Shown here piece after piece: positions 25,834-35,692 of a stretch of DNA of 64,000 bases; the stretch's first letter is position 1; each line of letters begins with the position of its first letter. The position numbers and the translations under genes were made by a program. Source of the DNA: CADEED01 sp963711635 (GTDB taxonomy: Bacteria; Pseudomonadota; Gammaproteobacteria; Steroidobacterales; Steroidobacteraceae); contig CAVQEZ010000012.1 in the NCBI GenBank assembly GCA_963711635.1, positions 243,721-307,720 on the forward strand. The letters are read 5' to 3'. The notes below the pieces were generated by a model. It was not told the DNA's origin and ran no database searches. It worked only from the letters and a program-made list of their open reading frames with translations.

Positions 25834-27477
25834 ATGCGGGGGTGCGGGATTTCGCACGAGGTGGGCGCGCGGCTGTGGCTGGCGCTGGCACTCGTTGCGA
25901 TTTCATCCTGCGCGCAGCGCCCGGGCGAGCCCATCGATGGGCTCGTCGTGTTCGACGAGGATGTGCAGCTGGTACGCGGGGAGAAGCGTGACAGCGCGCA
26001 GCGGGAAATCCGCATCGACTCTCCCGCGTCGTTCGTCGCATTCGTCTACGAGGAAGACTGTGACGTAACCCTGCGGCTCGAAGTTGGCGGCGAAACGGGC
26101 GCGCCCGCGCGATTCAGCGCCGTGAACAACTCCATGTATGGCGAGTCGCTGGAAGTCGCCACTCTCGATGTGCCGGCGGGCCCACGCCTGATCGTGAAGC
26201 TCGAGAGTGGCCAGGACTTCGACGTGCCGTGTCACTCCCGGGTGCGACTGCTGCGTTTCGATCAGGCGATCACTGACGATCCGCGGGTCGCGGCCCGTCT
26301 TCAGGCGCTGCGCGCCTGGGCCAGCGCAACCGATGCCAGTCGGACCACCGCCGACACGAAGACCACGGGCCTTCGCGATATGGAACATGCGCTCGCGCAT
26401 CTCGAATCGCCGCAGGGCGATCGCTGGCTCGCCGCGTGGGCGCGCCTGGTGCGCGCCGACCTCAGCTATTTTCCCGAAATCGATTTTCAGGGTTCGGTGC
26501 GCGATGCGCGTCGAGCCTTGCGCGCCTTCAGCGAGCTGCACGATGCCCGCAATGCGGCGCGCAGCCGTTACGTGATCGCCAATTCCATGGTCGAAATCGC
26601 GATGGACGCGAAAGCGACGGATCCGACCGCCGAACAGGCAGCTCGTGAAGCGCAGAACATCCTGAAAGAGCTTGCACGCGAGCCTGCGCTGAGCGCGGTG
26701 CAACGCGCGAGAGCGGTGAACTTCCTCGGAATTCGCGGCTTCAACCTGGGCCAATGGCGCGAGGCCGAACCCTATTTTCGAGAGGCCCTGGAGGCATTCC
26801 GTCGTCTCGGCGATCGCCAGGGGCAGCAGATCGCGCTGAACAACCTGGCCGCGGTGGCCAACGAGCTGGGCAATTTCAAGGTCGCCGCCCAGTATTTCGA
26901 CGAGCTCGTGGCGAAGCTCGACCGGGTCGCCTTGCCAAAATCCCGCGTGCTGCATCTCTATAACGCGGGCCTCGCCGACGTGAACGCGGGAAATGTGGAT
27001 CGCGCCATCGAGCGAGTCATGCTGGCGCTCGAATGGAATCGCGAGCTCCACGAGCCGCTGCAGGATGCGCGACTCATGCATGTACTGGGACACGCGTATT
27101 GGCGTCGCGGCGACCTGGCTCAGGCATCGGCATTTTTCGGCGAAGCGCTGCGCCTGCGGCGCACGCTGAACGATCCGCGCGGCCTGATCAGGAGCCTGCG
27201 AACTGCCGGAGACGTGGCGCGCGAAGCGGGCCGGATGAAAGAAGCCCTGAAACTGCACCGCGAAGCGCTGGAACTGGCGGTGCTCGACGACATGCGCCTG
27301 CGTGTGTTGCTCGATCTCTCCCTCGACTACGCCGCGATTCCGGATCTTGGCCGGGCCGTCGCGGCCTGCCGCGAGGCGCTGGAACTGAAAGCAGTGGGTC
27401 CGGAGTACTACAAACGGTTCGAGGTTCAGCTCAAAAACAGCGGCACACAACTGGGCGCCAACACCCGGGTGACCTGA
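25834..27477 (+). pseudogene. TPR lipoprotein cut short by an IS fragment; lost CHAT half
   Basis: 547 residues as read, but only about the first 533 belong to the gene. The N-terminus is a lipoprotein signal (LALALVAISSC), followed by the same beta-domain plus TPR layout as the CHAT lipoprotein at 10107: for example VFDEDVQLVRGEKRDSAQREI against VLEEQVALSRGSVTDGAMREI-type text there, and LDYAAIPDLGRAV against LDYAGAGRYPEAI. Near 27433 similarity stops and the last codons are antisense to a transposase fragment. The roughly 500-residue CHAT-type end expected from the paralogue is absent. Extended GGGGGCAGGGA before the start is shared with the paralogue. Confidence 0.8.
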
Positions 27478-27665
27478 TGCACGACGCACGGGGCCATCGC
27501 CAGGGTGCGGCAGCCGACATCGACCACCACCAGCAGCTTGCTCGTGGGGTCCATCGCCGTCCATACCCAGGAGGGTGCACGGTCCAGACGCGTGATGGCC
27601 GCGTCCTCGCTGATCTCACCCGCTTTGCGCGCTCGTACGCTCATAAACAATAACTTGGCAAGCAA
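27434..27665 (-). mobile_element. Fragment of an IS transposase at the seam between two kinds of DNA
   Basis: The minus strand encodes WVWTAMDPTSKLLVVVDVG, RTLAMAPCVVHQVTRVLAP and SCVPLFL, the middle of a DDE-type transposase family often annotated as IS1-like. Only about 75 residues remain of some 300, and the text is cut after LFL, where the family continues with TDG. The cut coincides with the end of TPR-gene similarity. No inverted repeats or target duplications are visible. It separates the GC-rich gammaproteobacterial-looking part from the alphaproteobacterial-looking part. Confidence 0.75.
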
Positions 27666-27766
27666 TCAGAAAAACTTGTCAAAGGGCGGAGCACGTAATC
27701 TTCGCGAGATGCAGAATCTCATGAACGAAAATAAGAATGAAAAAAATCTCAGGGAGGAGAGAAACA

Positions 27767-28678
27767 ATGAGCAGTGAATTACACCGCAGAAACAAAGTCT
27801 TCGCGTTTGCAACCTGGGCTAAAGCAATCGTTTCGGCTGCCGGCATTTTTATGGCGATGACTTCCTATGCCAGTGCTGAGGTCAAGACGCTTGAAGCCGG
27901 AAAACTGACAGTCGGCATCAATGGCGATATGCCGATGACCCAATTCAAGGACGGCCAACTCAGCGGCACCGATGGGGAGTTGATGGTGTTTGTGGCCAAG
28001 CAACTCGGCCTCGAACCGAAGGTCGTGCAGATGGACTGGGCCGCATTGATCGAAGCAACCAAGCAGGGCAAGACCGATGTCATGCATGGTGCGATGGGTT
28101 GGCTGGAAGCGCGCTCGAAGATCATGGTCCTCACTGAGCCGATTTACTATTTCGGCACAATGCTCGCCCAGAAAGAGGAAAATAACTTTACCACTTTCGC
28201 CGATATGAAGGGCCGCAAGGTTGGCACGGTCACTGGATTCACCCTGGTGCCGGAGCTGAAGACCGTGGAGGGAATCGGCGAGGTAAAGCTCTATGACACG
28301 TCGGATGGCGTCATGCAGGATCTGATCGCTGGCCGCATAGATATAGCGATTATCGATCCACCGCTCGTCCAGTATGGCATCCACCAGCATCCGGAGTGGA
28401 AGCTGAAGCAACTGCCGCTGACATCGGAGATGGATAAGTATCCGGTTATGTCAGCCAAGTATAACATCATATTCGGCGTCAATAAGAATGAACCGGAATT
28501 GGCAGAAGCCATGAATGGTGCCATTAAGCAGATCTGGGCGGATTGTATGAATGTTAAGGCCATGGCCAAATACGGTCTCGGTGACAAGGCCTGGTTCGTG
28601 CCACCAGAGGTGAACTCGCGTAGTGGTGTCGATCGTCCCAAGGACTACAAGGCCCCGAATGCCGATCACTGTTTCTAA
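27767..28678 (+). CDS. Polar-amino-acid ABC transporter, substrate-binding protein (family 3)
   Basis: 303 residues; start 27767 follows GGGAGGAG. A signal peptide (AKAIVSAAGIFMAMTSYASA) precedes a family-3 solute-binding protein: KLTVGINGDMPMTQFK at the N-lobe, GTDGELMVFVAKQLGL, DVMHGAMGWLEARSKI, GRKVGTVTGF and DIAIIDPPLV. It captures a small ligand in the periplasm for the permeases downstream. First gene of a five-gene operon with ATPase, two permeases and an enolase-superfamily enzyme. The C-terminal NADHCF ending with Cys pairs perhaps with the Cys in WADCM. Confidence 0.9.
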   Translation: MSSELHRRNKVFAFATWAKAIVSAAGIFMAMTSYASAEVKTLEAGKLTVGINGDMPMTQFKDGQLSGTDGELMVFVAKQLGLEPKVVQMDWAALIEATKQGKTDVMHGAMGWLEARSKIMVLTEPIYYFGTMLAQKEENNFTTFADMKGRKVGTVTGFTLVPELKTVEGIGEVKLYDTSDGVMQDLIAGRIDIAIIDPPLVQYGIHQHPEWKLKQLPLTSEMDKYPVMSAKYNIIFGVNKNEPELAEAMNGAIKQIWADCMNVKAMAKYGLGDKAWFVPPEVNSRSGVDRPKDYKAPNADHCF

Positions 28679-28705
28679 CTGACATTGCATATTGACACAT
28701 TGTCG

Positions 28706-28737
28706 TCGCGGCGCTGGATAGTCTCCAGCCGCCGCGA
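28706..28737 (+). promoter_or_regulatory. Intercistronic hairpin after the binding-protein gene
   Basis: TCGCGGCGCTGGA pairs with TCCAGCCGCCGCGA over about 13 bases with one bulged C and a 5-base loop. Without a T-run it is more likely an mRNA-stabilising or partial-termination element, as often found after binding-protein genes that need higher expression than the membrane genes. Confidence 0.55.
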
Positions 28738-28791
28738 ACACTTTGCTGTCAGCTGACTTCGCCATTTTTATCATGTGAGATAAGGGTGCGA

Positions 28792-29578
28792 ATGAACAAG
28801 AAGCCAAATGTTGGTCCGCTGCTTCGAATAGACAGTATTCATAAGCAGTTTGGAGCCACTGAAAGTGCTTACCGGCGTCAGCATGAATGTCGAGCGCGGC
28901 GAGAAGGTATCGATCATTGGCCCTTCCGGTTCCGGCAAGACGACATTACTGCGATGCATCAATTATCTTGAGAAACCCAGCGCCGGCCACATCTACATCG
29001 ACGACAAGCTGATCGGGGAGAAGGAGACGGGGGGCCGCTACGTTCACCTGAGCGACAGGGAATTGGCCAGGGAGCGACAGGAGATTGGTTTTGTCTTTCA
29101 ACGATTCAATCTGTTTCCGCATTTGACGGCCCTTGGCAACGTGACGATCGCTCCTCAAAAAGTGTTGGGGCTGTCTCGGGAAGAAGCCGAGGATCGAGGT
29201 CGCAAGATGTTGGAAAAGGTGGGGCTCGGTCACAAGATCAATGAATATCCGGAACGCCTGTCAGGAGGGCAACAGCAGCGCGTCGCCATTGCCCGCGTAC
29301 TGGCCATGCAGCCCAAGCTGATGTTATTCGACGAAGCGACATCGGCACTTGATCCAGAACTCATCGGCGAAGTGCTGCGCGTGATGCGCCAGCTGGCGGA
29401 AGAAGGCAGCACCATGGTAATCGTAACCCATGAAATTCAGTTCGCCAGCGAGGTTTCCGATCGCGTTGTTTTCATGGATCATGGCAACATTGTTGAACAG
29501 GGAAACCCACGTGAGGTTTTGTTCAAGCCCAAGGAAACGCGCACACGAGAATTCCTAAAACACATTCAAGAACGGTAG
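28792..29578 (+). CDS. Amino-acid ABC transporter ATP-binding protein, frameshift near codon 19
   Basis: About 261 residues if restored. The reading starts at 28792 (PLLRIDSIHKQFG) and, after one extra base near 28850, continues in the next frame to 29578. All ATPase motifs are intact: Walker A GPSGSGKT, Q-loop FVFQRFNLFPH, signature LSGGQQQR, Walker B LMLFDEATSALD and the switch His in THE. GlnQ/HisP type. Energises the two permeases encoded next. An internal start at 28850 could still give a nearly full-length protein. Confidence 0.85.
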
Positions 29579-29590
29579 CGATCGGGCGGG

Positions 29591-30256
29591 ATGGGCTTCT
29601 GGGAAATTATTGAAGAGAGGGGCTGGTACTTCCTTACGACCCTTCTGGATGGTTGGCCGGAAACTTTGACGGTTGCCATTGGAGCACTGATTTTCGCGCT
29701 GATCTTCGGACTGGTCGTGGCGCTGCTGCGTCTTTCGAGGTGGCGGATGCTGCGCTGGGTCTCTACTGCATATGTCGAATTCTTTCGCGGCACGCCGGCC
29801 TTGGTCCAGCTGTTTGTCATCTATTTCGGTCTTCCCGATGCTGGCTTCAATCCATCGCCGATGCAGGCGGCCATTGTGAGCCTTGGCCTCAATGGTGCTG
29901 CCTATCTTTCTGAGGTCTATCGCGCCGGAATTGAATCGATCCACAGAGGCCAGATGGAAGCAGCCCTGTCGCTGGGCATGACCCCTGTTAGCGCCATGCG
30001 CTACATCGTGTTGCCGCAAGCGATCTGGACCATGCTGCCGCCGATAACAAACTTTGCGATCGTGCTCTTGAAGGACACGGCAATAGTTTTTGCCGTAGGC
30101 GTGGTCGAAGTTATGGCGCTGGCTCGCTTCTTGGTTACGGAAACATTGCAGAGTGCTCCTGTTTATCTGATGGCCGGTGCTCTCTATCTGTGTGTGACGA
30201 TCCCAATGGCGCGAATAGCCGCAAGGCTTGAACGCCGGCGCGACGCTTGGTTATAG
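29591..30256 (+). CDS. Amino-acid ABC transporter permease (HisM/HisQ type)
   Basis: 221 residues with about five membrane helices. The EAA loop that docks to the ATPase is EAALSLGMTPVSAMRYIVLPQA in outline (E at about 118). Starts 13 bases after the ATPase stop and ends just before the second permease. Typical heteromeric partner of that permease. Confidence 0.9.
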   Translation: MGFWEIIEERGWYFLTTLLDGWPETLTVAIGALIFALIFGLVVALLRLSRWRMLRWVSTAYVEFFRGTPALVQLFVIYFGLPDAGFNPSPMQAAIVSLGLNGAAYLSEVYRAGIESIHRGQMEAALSLGMTPVSAMRYIVLPQAIWTMLPPITNFAIVLLKDTAIVFAVGVVEVMALARFLVTETLQSAPVYLMAGALYLCVTIPMARIAARLERRRDAWL

Positions 30257-30267
30257 GGGCGCCGTTC

Positions 30268-30951
30268 ATGCTTCAGCTTCCCCAGCTTTATGCAGAAAAC
30301 ATCCACAGATGGCTCCCTGAACTGCTTTACTATTCGCTCACCACGCTCAAAATTGCCGCCGTCTCCTTCATTTTGGCGATTGCCTTTGGTGTCCTGTTTG
30401 CGCTCATGCGAACATCGCCCAACCGTTGGATACGTGGCATCGCCGTCACTTATATCGAGATCGCCCGTGGTCTTCCGATTGTTGTGCTGCTCTACATTGT
30501 TTACTTTGCTCCACCGCAGCTTTTTCCCGATATCAATTGGCAATGGTTCAACGCTTTCTCCGGCGCTGCTCTCGGACTTGCTTTGCATGGCGGTGCAATC
30601 CTTGCTGAAGTTTTCCGATCGGGCATCGAAGCACTGCACAAAGGACAGCGAGAGGCCGCCCTTACACTTGGCATGACGCCTGCACAGGCAATGACCTACA
30701 TAGTCGTCCCGCAGGCAGCCCGCATTGTTCTGCCGCCGGTGGCCAATTATGCGATCGGTCTTCTCAAGGATACATCGCTGTGTTCGCTGATCGGCGTGAA
30801 TGAATTGATGAACGGCGCCAAGAGTATCGCGTTCGCCGACTACCAGCCGATGGCTGTATTTGTGCTGGTCGCAGCCATCTATTTCGTCATGAGCTATCCA
30901 CTCTCATTGATGGTTCGCTATATGGAGTGGCGAATGAATGTCGCGGGCTGA
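30268..30951 (+). CDS. Amino-acid ABC transporter permease, second subunit
   Basis: 227 residues; ATG at 30268 with AGGGGC upstream. About five membrane helices, EAA loop EAALTLGMTPAQAMTYIVVP. Together with the first permease it forms the channel. Ends 13 bases before the enolase-superfamily gene, so all five genes form one operon. Confidence 0.9.
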   Translation: MLQLPQLYAENIHRWLPELLYYSLTTLKIAAVSFILAIAFGVLFALMRTSPNRWIRGIAVTYIEIARGLPIVVLLYIVYFAPPQLFPDINWQWFNAFSGAALGLALHGGAILAEVFRSGIEALHKGQREAALTLGMTPAQAMTYIVVPQAARIVLPPVANYAIGLLKDTSLCSLIGVNELMNGAKSIAFADYQPMAVFVLVAAIYFVMSYPLSLMVRYMEWRMNVAG

Positions 30952-30963
30952 CGAAAGGGTCCA

Positions 30964-32125
30964 ATGAAAGTCCAAAAGGTCGAAGTCATCACAGTGCGCG
31001 TACCCTATAAGCGCGTCGAATCGAGCTCGCTTATCAATCGCGGCGGCATTACCGATGTGATCGTCAAGATAACAGCCGATAATGGTCTGATCGGTTGGGG
31101 CGAGTGTACGCGCGCCGCAGACACTGCAGGTATCGAGAGCGCAGTCAGGAATATGGCGCCGCTCATCGTCGGCCGCAGCCCATGGGATAAGGAGGCCATG
31201 CACCGCGACCTCGGCATCTATGCTGTTTGGGCATTCCAGCCTATGACCGGAAATTTCGCTTTTGCTGGCATCGACATGGCCTTGTGGGACCTTTGCGGCA
31301 AAGCCTGCGGCCAGCCGCTCTACCGAATGCTTGGCGGTGCCATGCGCGAGACTGTCGATTATTTCTATTACATGGAATGGGGTACGCCCGAAGGAGATCG
31401 AACAGCAAGGCAAGGACGGCGTCGCGCGCGGCTACCAGGCTTACTACATCAAGGTTGGCGTTGATGAACTGAAAGAGGAAGCAATGCTGGAGGCACTGCG
31501 CGGTGCTATCGGGCCAGAGGGAAAACTTCGGATTGACGTCAATCAGGCCTGGACCATCCCACAGGCAACGCGCCTGCTCAAACGGTGGCATCAACGCTAC
31601 GATATCGATTTCGTCGAGGCGCCGGTGCCGATCGATCCAGTTGAGAATATGCACGACTTGCGAAAGCGAGTTGATGTGCCGTTCTGTGTGAATGAGGGTC
31701 TATGGCGCGAGGCCGACGCCTACAGAATTATCAAAAGCCGTTGCGGTGACTATCTCTGCTACAGCGTCTATTGGGTGGGCTCCATCGGACGTTGGCACGC
31801 GCTCAATCAGATCAGCCACATGGAAGGTTGGCGGGTCATCAAACACACGCATGGTGAGTTGGGTCTCACCGCGGCGGCTTGTCAGCACGTCATGTTGGCA
31901 GCGCCCAATGCAGGCCTCGGCAATCAGCAGACATCTCAAGTGATGGAGGATGACATCCTCACTGAGCAAATCCCAATCGTTGATGGCCCAAGCTGGGGCC
32001 GAATAGAGCGGCCAGGGCTCGGCGTTGATGTCGATGAGGACAAACTCGCGCGCTTCCACGAAAGTTACCTCGATTTGGGCGAGTTCCCGACCTATGCCGG
32101 CAAAGTTGAAGTCCCCAAAGTGTAA
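30964..32125 (+). pseudogene. Mandelate racemase/muconate lactonizing enzyme family protein, frameshift near 31390
   Basis: About 387 residues when joined. The N-terminal capping domain (to GAMRETVDYFYYMEWGTPE) is in one frame; the barrel continues in the next frame (EIEQQGKDGVARGYQAYYIKVG). One extra G in GAAGGAG explains the break. Metal ligands of the enolase superfamily are seen: Asp in LRIDVNQAW, Glu in DFVEAP, Glu in CVNEGLW; the catalytic base candidates are Lys in YIKVG and His in KHTHGELG. The family abstracts a proton next to a carboxylate (racemisation, epimerisation, cycloisomerisation or dehydration). Linked to an amino-acid-type importer, so it probably works on the imported acid or betaine. 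Confidence 0.85.
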
Positions 32126-32333
32126 CGTGAAGTATAAAGACGAGAACCTCTATGCCTTTGAAATTGCTAGCATTAAGCCGCTATTGGGGTCGTGCTTGAG
32201 CTTTGTCCTGGGCCGCTGAGGGAAATGTCGACTCTTGATCCGCAAGCGGCCGGCAAGAGGCATGGCGGACTCCGCGTCGGGCCATGGTTTTCCTTGTAGA
32301 CAAGCGGTACCGTCTTGCCGAGGGATCACGCCA

Positions 32334-34194
32334 ATGGAGCGCCGGCTTGCCGCCATTCTTGCAGCTGACGTAGTCGGCTACTCACGCCTCATGGAGGCAG
32401 ATGAGGTGGGTGTGCTTGGCATGCTCAAGGCCCATCGGGAAGAGCTGATCAATCCCGCAATCTCTCGCCACCACGGCACTATCGTCAAGCTGATGGGTGA
32501 TGGCGCGCTCGTCGAGTTCGCCAGCGTGGTTGACGCTGTCGAATGTGCGCTGGCGATACAAAAGGGCATGGCCGAAAGCAACGCCGAAACTACCCGATGA
32601 GCGTCGCATCGATCTTCGGATCGGTGTGCATCTAGGCGATGTCATCGTCGAAGGCGAGGACATCTACGGCGATGGCGTCAACATCGCGGCACGCTTGGAG
32701 GGTCTCTCCGAACCCGGCGGGATTTGCATCTCGCAGCAGGTCTTCGACCAGATCGAGACCAAACTCGATCTCACCTACGACGATCTCGGCGACCAGCGAG
32801 TGAAGAATATTGCGCGTCCAGTGCACGTGTACCGCATTCGCCTGGACGGCGCACGATCGCGCCGAGCATTTTTTCGCAAGGTACCACACAGGAAAATTGG
32901 AATTCTCTCGGCATTGCTCGTGCTGGGACTGGCTGCTGTCATCGGTTTGCAGTTCTGGTCGTCTGAACCGCCGAACGTCAGGTCGTCAATTGCGGTCTTG
33001 CCATTCGCCAATATCGGCGGCGAGGAGAGTACCGGTCGGCTTGCCGACGGCATCACCGAGGACATCATCACGGATCTCGCGCGTTTTCCCGAATTCGAGG
33101 TCGTTGCCCGCCACTCGGTTCAAGCCTACAAGGGCAAGGCCCTGGATATCCGGGAGGTGGGCAGGGCGCTCAATGTCGGTTACGTGTTGGAGGGTTCGAT
33201 CCAGCGTCAGGAAGGTCGAGTCCGCATCACTGCGCAGTTGCTCGACGCGGCATCGGGAACCCACCTCTGGTCCGAGCGGTGGGACCGGCTGGCCGAAGAC
33301 GTCTTCGCAGTGCAGACCGAGATTGCCGAACTCGTCACCAACCGGCTCGGCGGTGGTACGGGTCTGGTCGTAGGAGCCGAACGCAGCTTGGCGCGTCGAA
33401 AACGGCCAGAAAACCTGACTGCTTACGAACTTTATCTTCTCGGTGGTGAGAAGATCGAGCAGTTGACGTCCGAAAGCATCAAGGAATCGACCCAATTGCT
33501 CACACGCGCCGTCGAGCTGGACCCGGGGCTCGCCCGCGCCTGGGTCGAACTCTACCATGCGCACAGATCTTTCAAAAATTTTCGGCGTCGAAGACGTCAA
33601 GACGGCGATCGAGGCAGGGATGGATGCGGCCAGGCGCGCCGTTTCGCTGGATCCGCGCGACGCTGAGGCGCATTCCGTTCTCGGATCAGCGCTGGCTGAA
33701 CGGGGGGAGTTCGCGCTCGCCAAAGCCTCGTTCGACACCTCCTTGCGCCTGGCGCCAAACGCGTTCGAGATCCTGACATTCTATGCCGGCTGGGCCGATA
33801 GTTTGGGCGAGACCGAACGTGGTGCCGAGATGGCCGACAGGGCAATTCGACTCAACCCAAACTATCCGGCATGGGCGGCCGGGATCTTTAGCTGGACTTA
33901 TTTCGCGGCGGGTCGCGACGCTGATGCTTTGCAAATGCTTGGTCGTCTGAGACCGGAGAACTACGGGGAGTTCTCGCTGGGTGGTGCGTGCAGCCGCCCT
34001 CGCGTCGCTTGGACGCACGGCAGAAGCCAAGACGACGATGCGCCAAACTCTTGAGCGGTTTCCCAATCTGACGATCGAAGGTTACATCAATGAGCAACAG
34101 CATCAGCGACGATCTCCGTGCACATCTTATCGAAACCATGCGCCTTGCCGGCTTTCCGTCCTGCGCCAAGTCTCCGGCCGATCTGGCTGACTAA
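32334..34194 (+). pseudogene. Class III adenylate cyclase with TolB-like and TPR modules, several frameshifts
   Basis: Reads in at least four frames but is collinear throughout. The cyclase domain begins ERRLAAILAADVVGYS (first metal Asp) with LMGDGALVEF (second metal Asp) and continues after an indel near 32588 with RIGVHLGDVIVEGEDIYGDGVNIAARLEG. A membrane helix (ALLVLGLAAVIGLQF) is followed by the TolB-like module (SIAVLPFANIGG to EDVFAVQTEIAELV), then TPRs (second indel near 33570, third near 33985), and the typical ending FPNLTIEGYI ... LAGFPSCAK. Such proteins are very common in Bradyrhizobium/Mesorhizobium and make cyclic nucleotides in response to an unknown signal. Confidence 0.85.
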
Positions 34195-34508
34195 GTCGGG
34201 ACGCCTGCCCGAGTGCATGGCTGATCGTGAGAAGCAAAATTGACCGCCGGCTTCCCGCGTGGCCCTTGGGGGAATTTCGACTTGGGTCAATAGCGTCGCA
34301 TCGGCCAGGTCCGCAGGATGTCCGCCAAGCGTTAACGAAAAGATTCTCTGCTTTGCCACGCATCTTGCGGGGCGAGATCATGCGGCAACTCAGGGAGAAT
34401 TGCAGCTCTCACTCTGAACGCCAACAGGCTTGAACTTGCATGGGCTCCATATTTCTCTTTGCGAGAGCGTACCTACGAATTAAGTGGCCTCGCGGGAGAT
34501 CCGATCCA
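34195..34508. other. Intergenic region without a supported gene
   Basis: Short open frames such as EFRLGSIASHR resemble the non-coding repeat text often found between rhizobial genes. No gene or clear RNA is supported. Confidence 0.4.
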
Positions 34509-35481
34509 ATGCGGCTGAAACTGCTCCTCCTCAGTGTCATCAGTCTGGGCATGACTATTGCCTTGTTGGGTTTGCCCCAGTCTTTTGCCGCGGAGCAATC
34601 CTCAGATGTCCCGGCATGGCTGCGATCTCATGTCGGCCAAGGCCCAAGCCAAATCGCACAAGTCGTTTTGCAGAGGGCACGCGCGCTTTACGCGCAAAAA
34701 GTGAGCCAGGGCGTGGTCAAGAATCCATGCTACTTCGCCATGGACGCGACGCGGCCTGGCGGTTCGGGGCGGCGGTTCTACACTATATGCGAAGCCGATC
34801 AGACCTTTCGCGCGGTTCCAACGGGCCACGGCAACGGGCGTCATTTGAAAGGCATAGTTAATTTCGCCAACGGAATACGGTGCGCGAAGAACTTCAGTAA
34901 TGCGCTGGATTCCAAACTGACGACCGGGCGGCGCTTATTTGACGGGAGAGGAGATCACGTCCTTCAAAGGCTATTATCGAACCTCATCCGGGAAAAGAGC
35001 GGCTTTGAATCGCACATTCGTCCAGTTTGATGGCGAAGGTGACACCGCAAATGCGAGGCTTCGACTGATCGGGGGGCATCCGGCCGTGCTGCTGAGGGGA
35101 GTTTGCCTCAGAAAAGATCCGAACAATCCTGACGCGAATCGAGACGGTTACGTTCCGTTCGGAAAGCTGGTGGACTACTCTCTCGGCCGCAGCAACGGCT
35201 GCACCAGTTGGTCGCCTTCGGACGCCAGACAGATCATCCCGATGATGAAGGATAAGCCGACGACGCTCTATATCTACCCTGAATCAGAGGACATCGAGGC
35301 GGTCGCACGGGTCGTTAAGGCCGGCCAGTCGCCAGCCCGCGAGGAATTATATTGGAACGCCTCTTGCTTGAAGGAAATTCACTCGCCGAAATTCTGGGCC
35401 CGAAGAATCTCTCGAGCCGATCCTGATTCAATACCGCAAGGATCATCCGGAACCGCCGCCGCGGCCGATACCGATCTGTAA
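34509..35481 (+). pseudogene. Murein L,D-transpeptidase catalytic-domain family protein, frameshift near 34925
   Basis: About 323 residues if joined. A signal peptide (LLLLSVISLGMTIALLGLPQSFA) leads to a domain with VVKNPCYFAMDATRPGGSGRR and RLIGGHPAVLLRGVCL, and the active-site-like SLGRSNGCTSW with the Cys of L,D-transpeptidases. The frame breaks at ACCGGGCGGCG, where one G too many explains the change. The family links or edits peptidoglycan cross-bridges in the periplasm. A muramidase gene follows, giving a small cell-wall block. Confidence 0.78.
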
Positions 35482-35692
35482 GGGGTCGTGAAGATCCTCT
35501 TTGCTGGTGCTTGCTCCTGTCCGGCTGGTGGAGGACAATCTCAGAAAACCGCTCCGCAGGCAGACTAATTGCCCGGAACTAAGTCCTCCGGCGGGCCTAA
35601 TCGGCGAGGCAAAATTGAGAGTTGCCTTGGGGAAAGAAAGTCTTAAGCTTCGTCGGCGCAAATTTGACGTTAGGACGGGTCGGGGATTGCCG

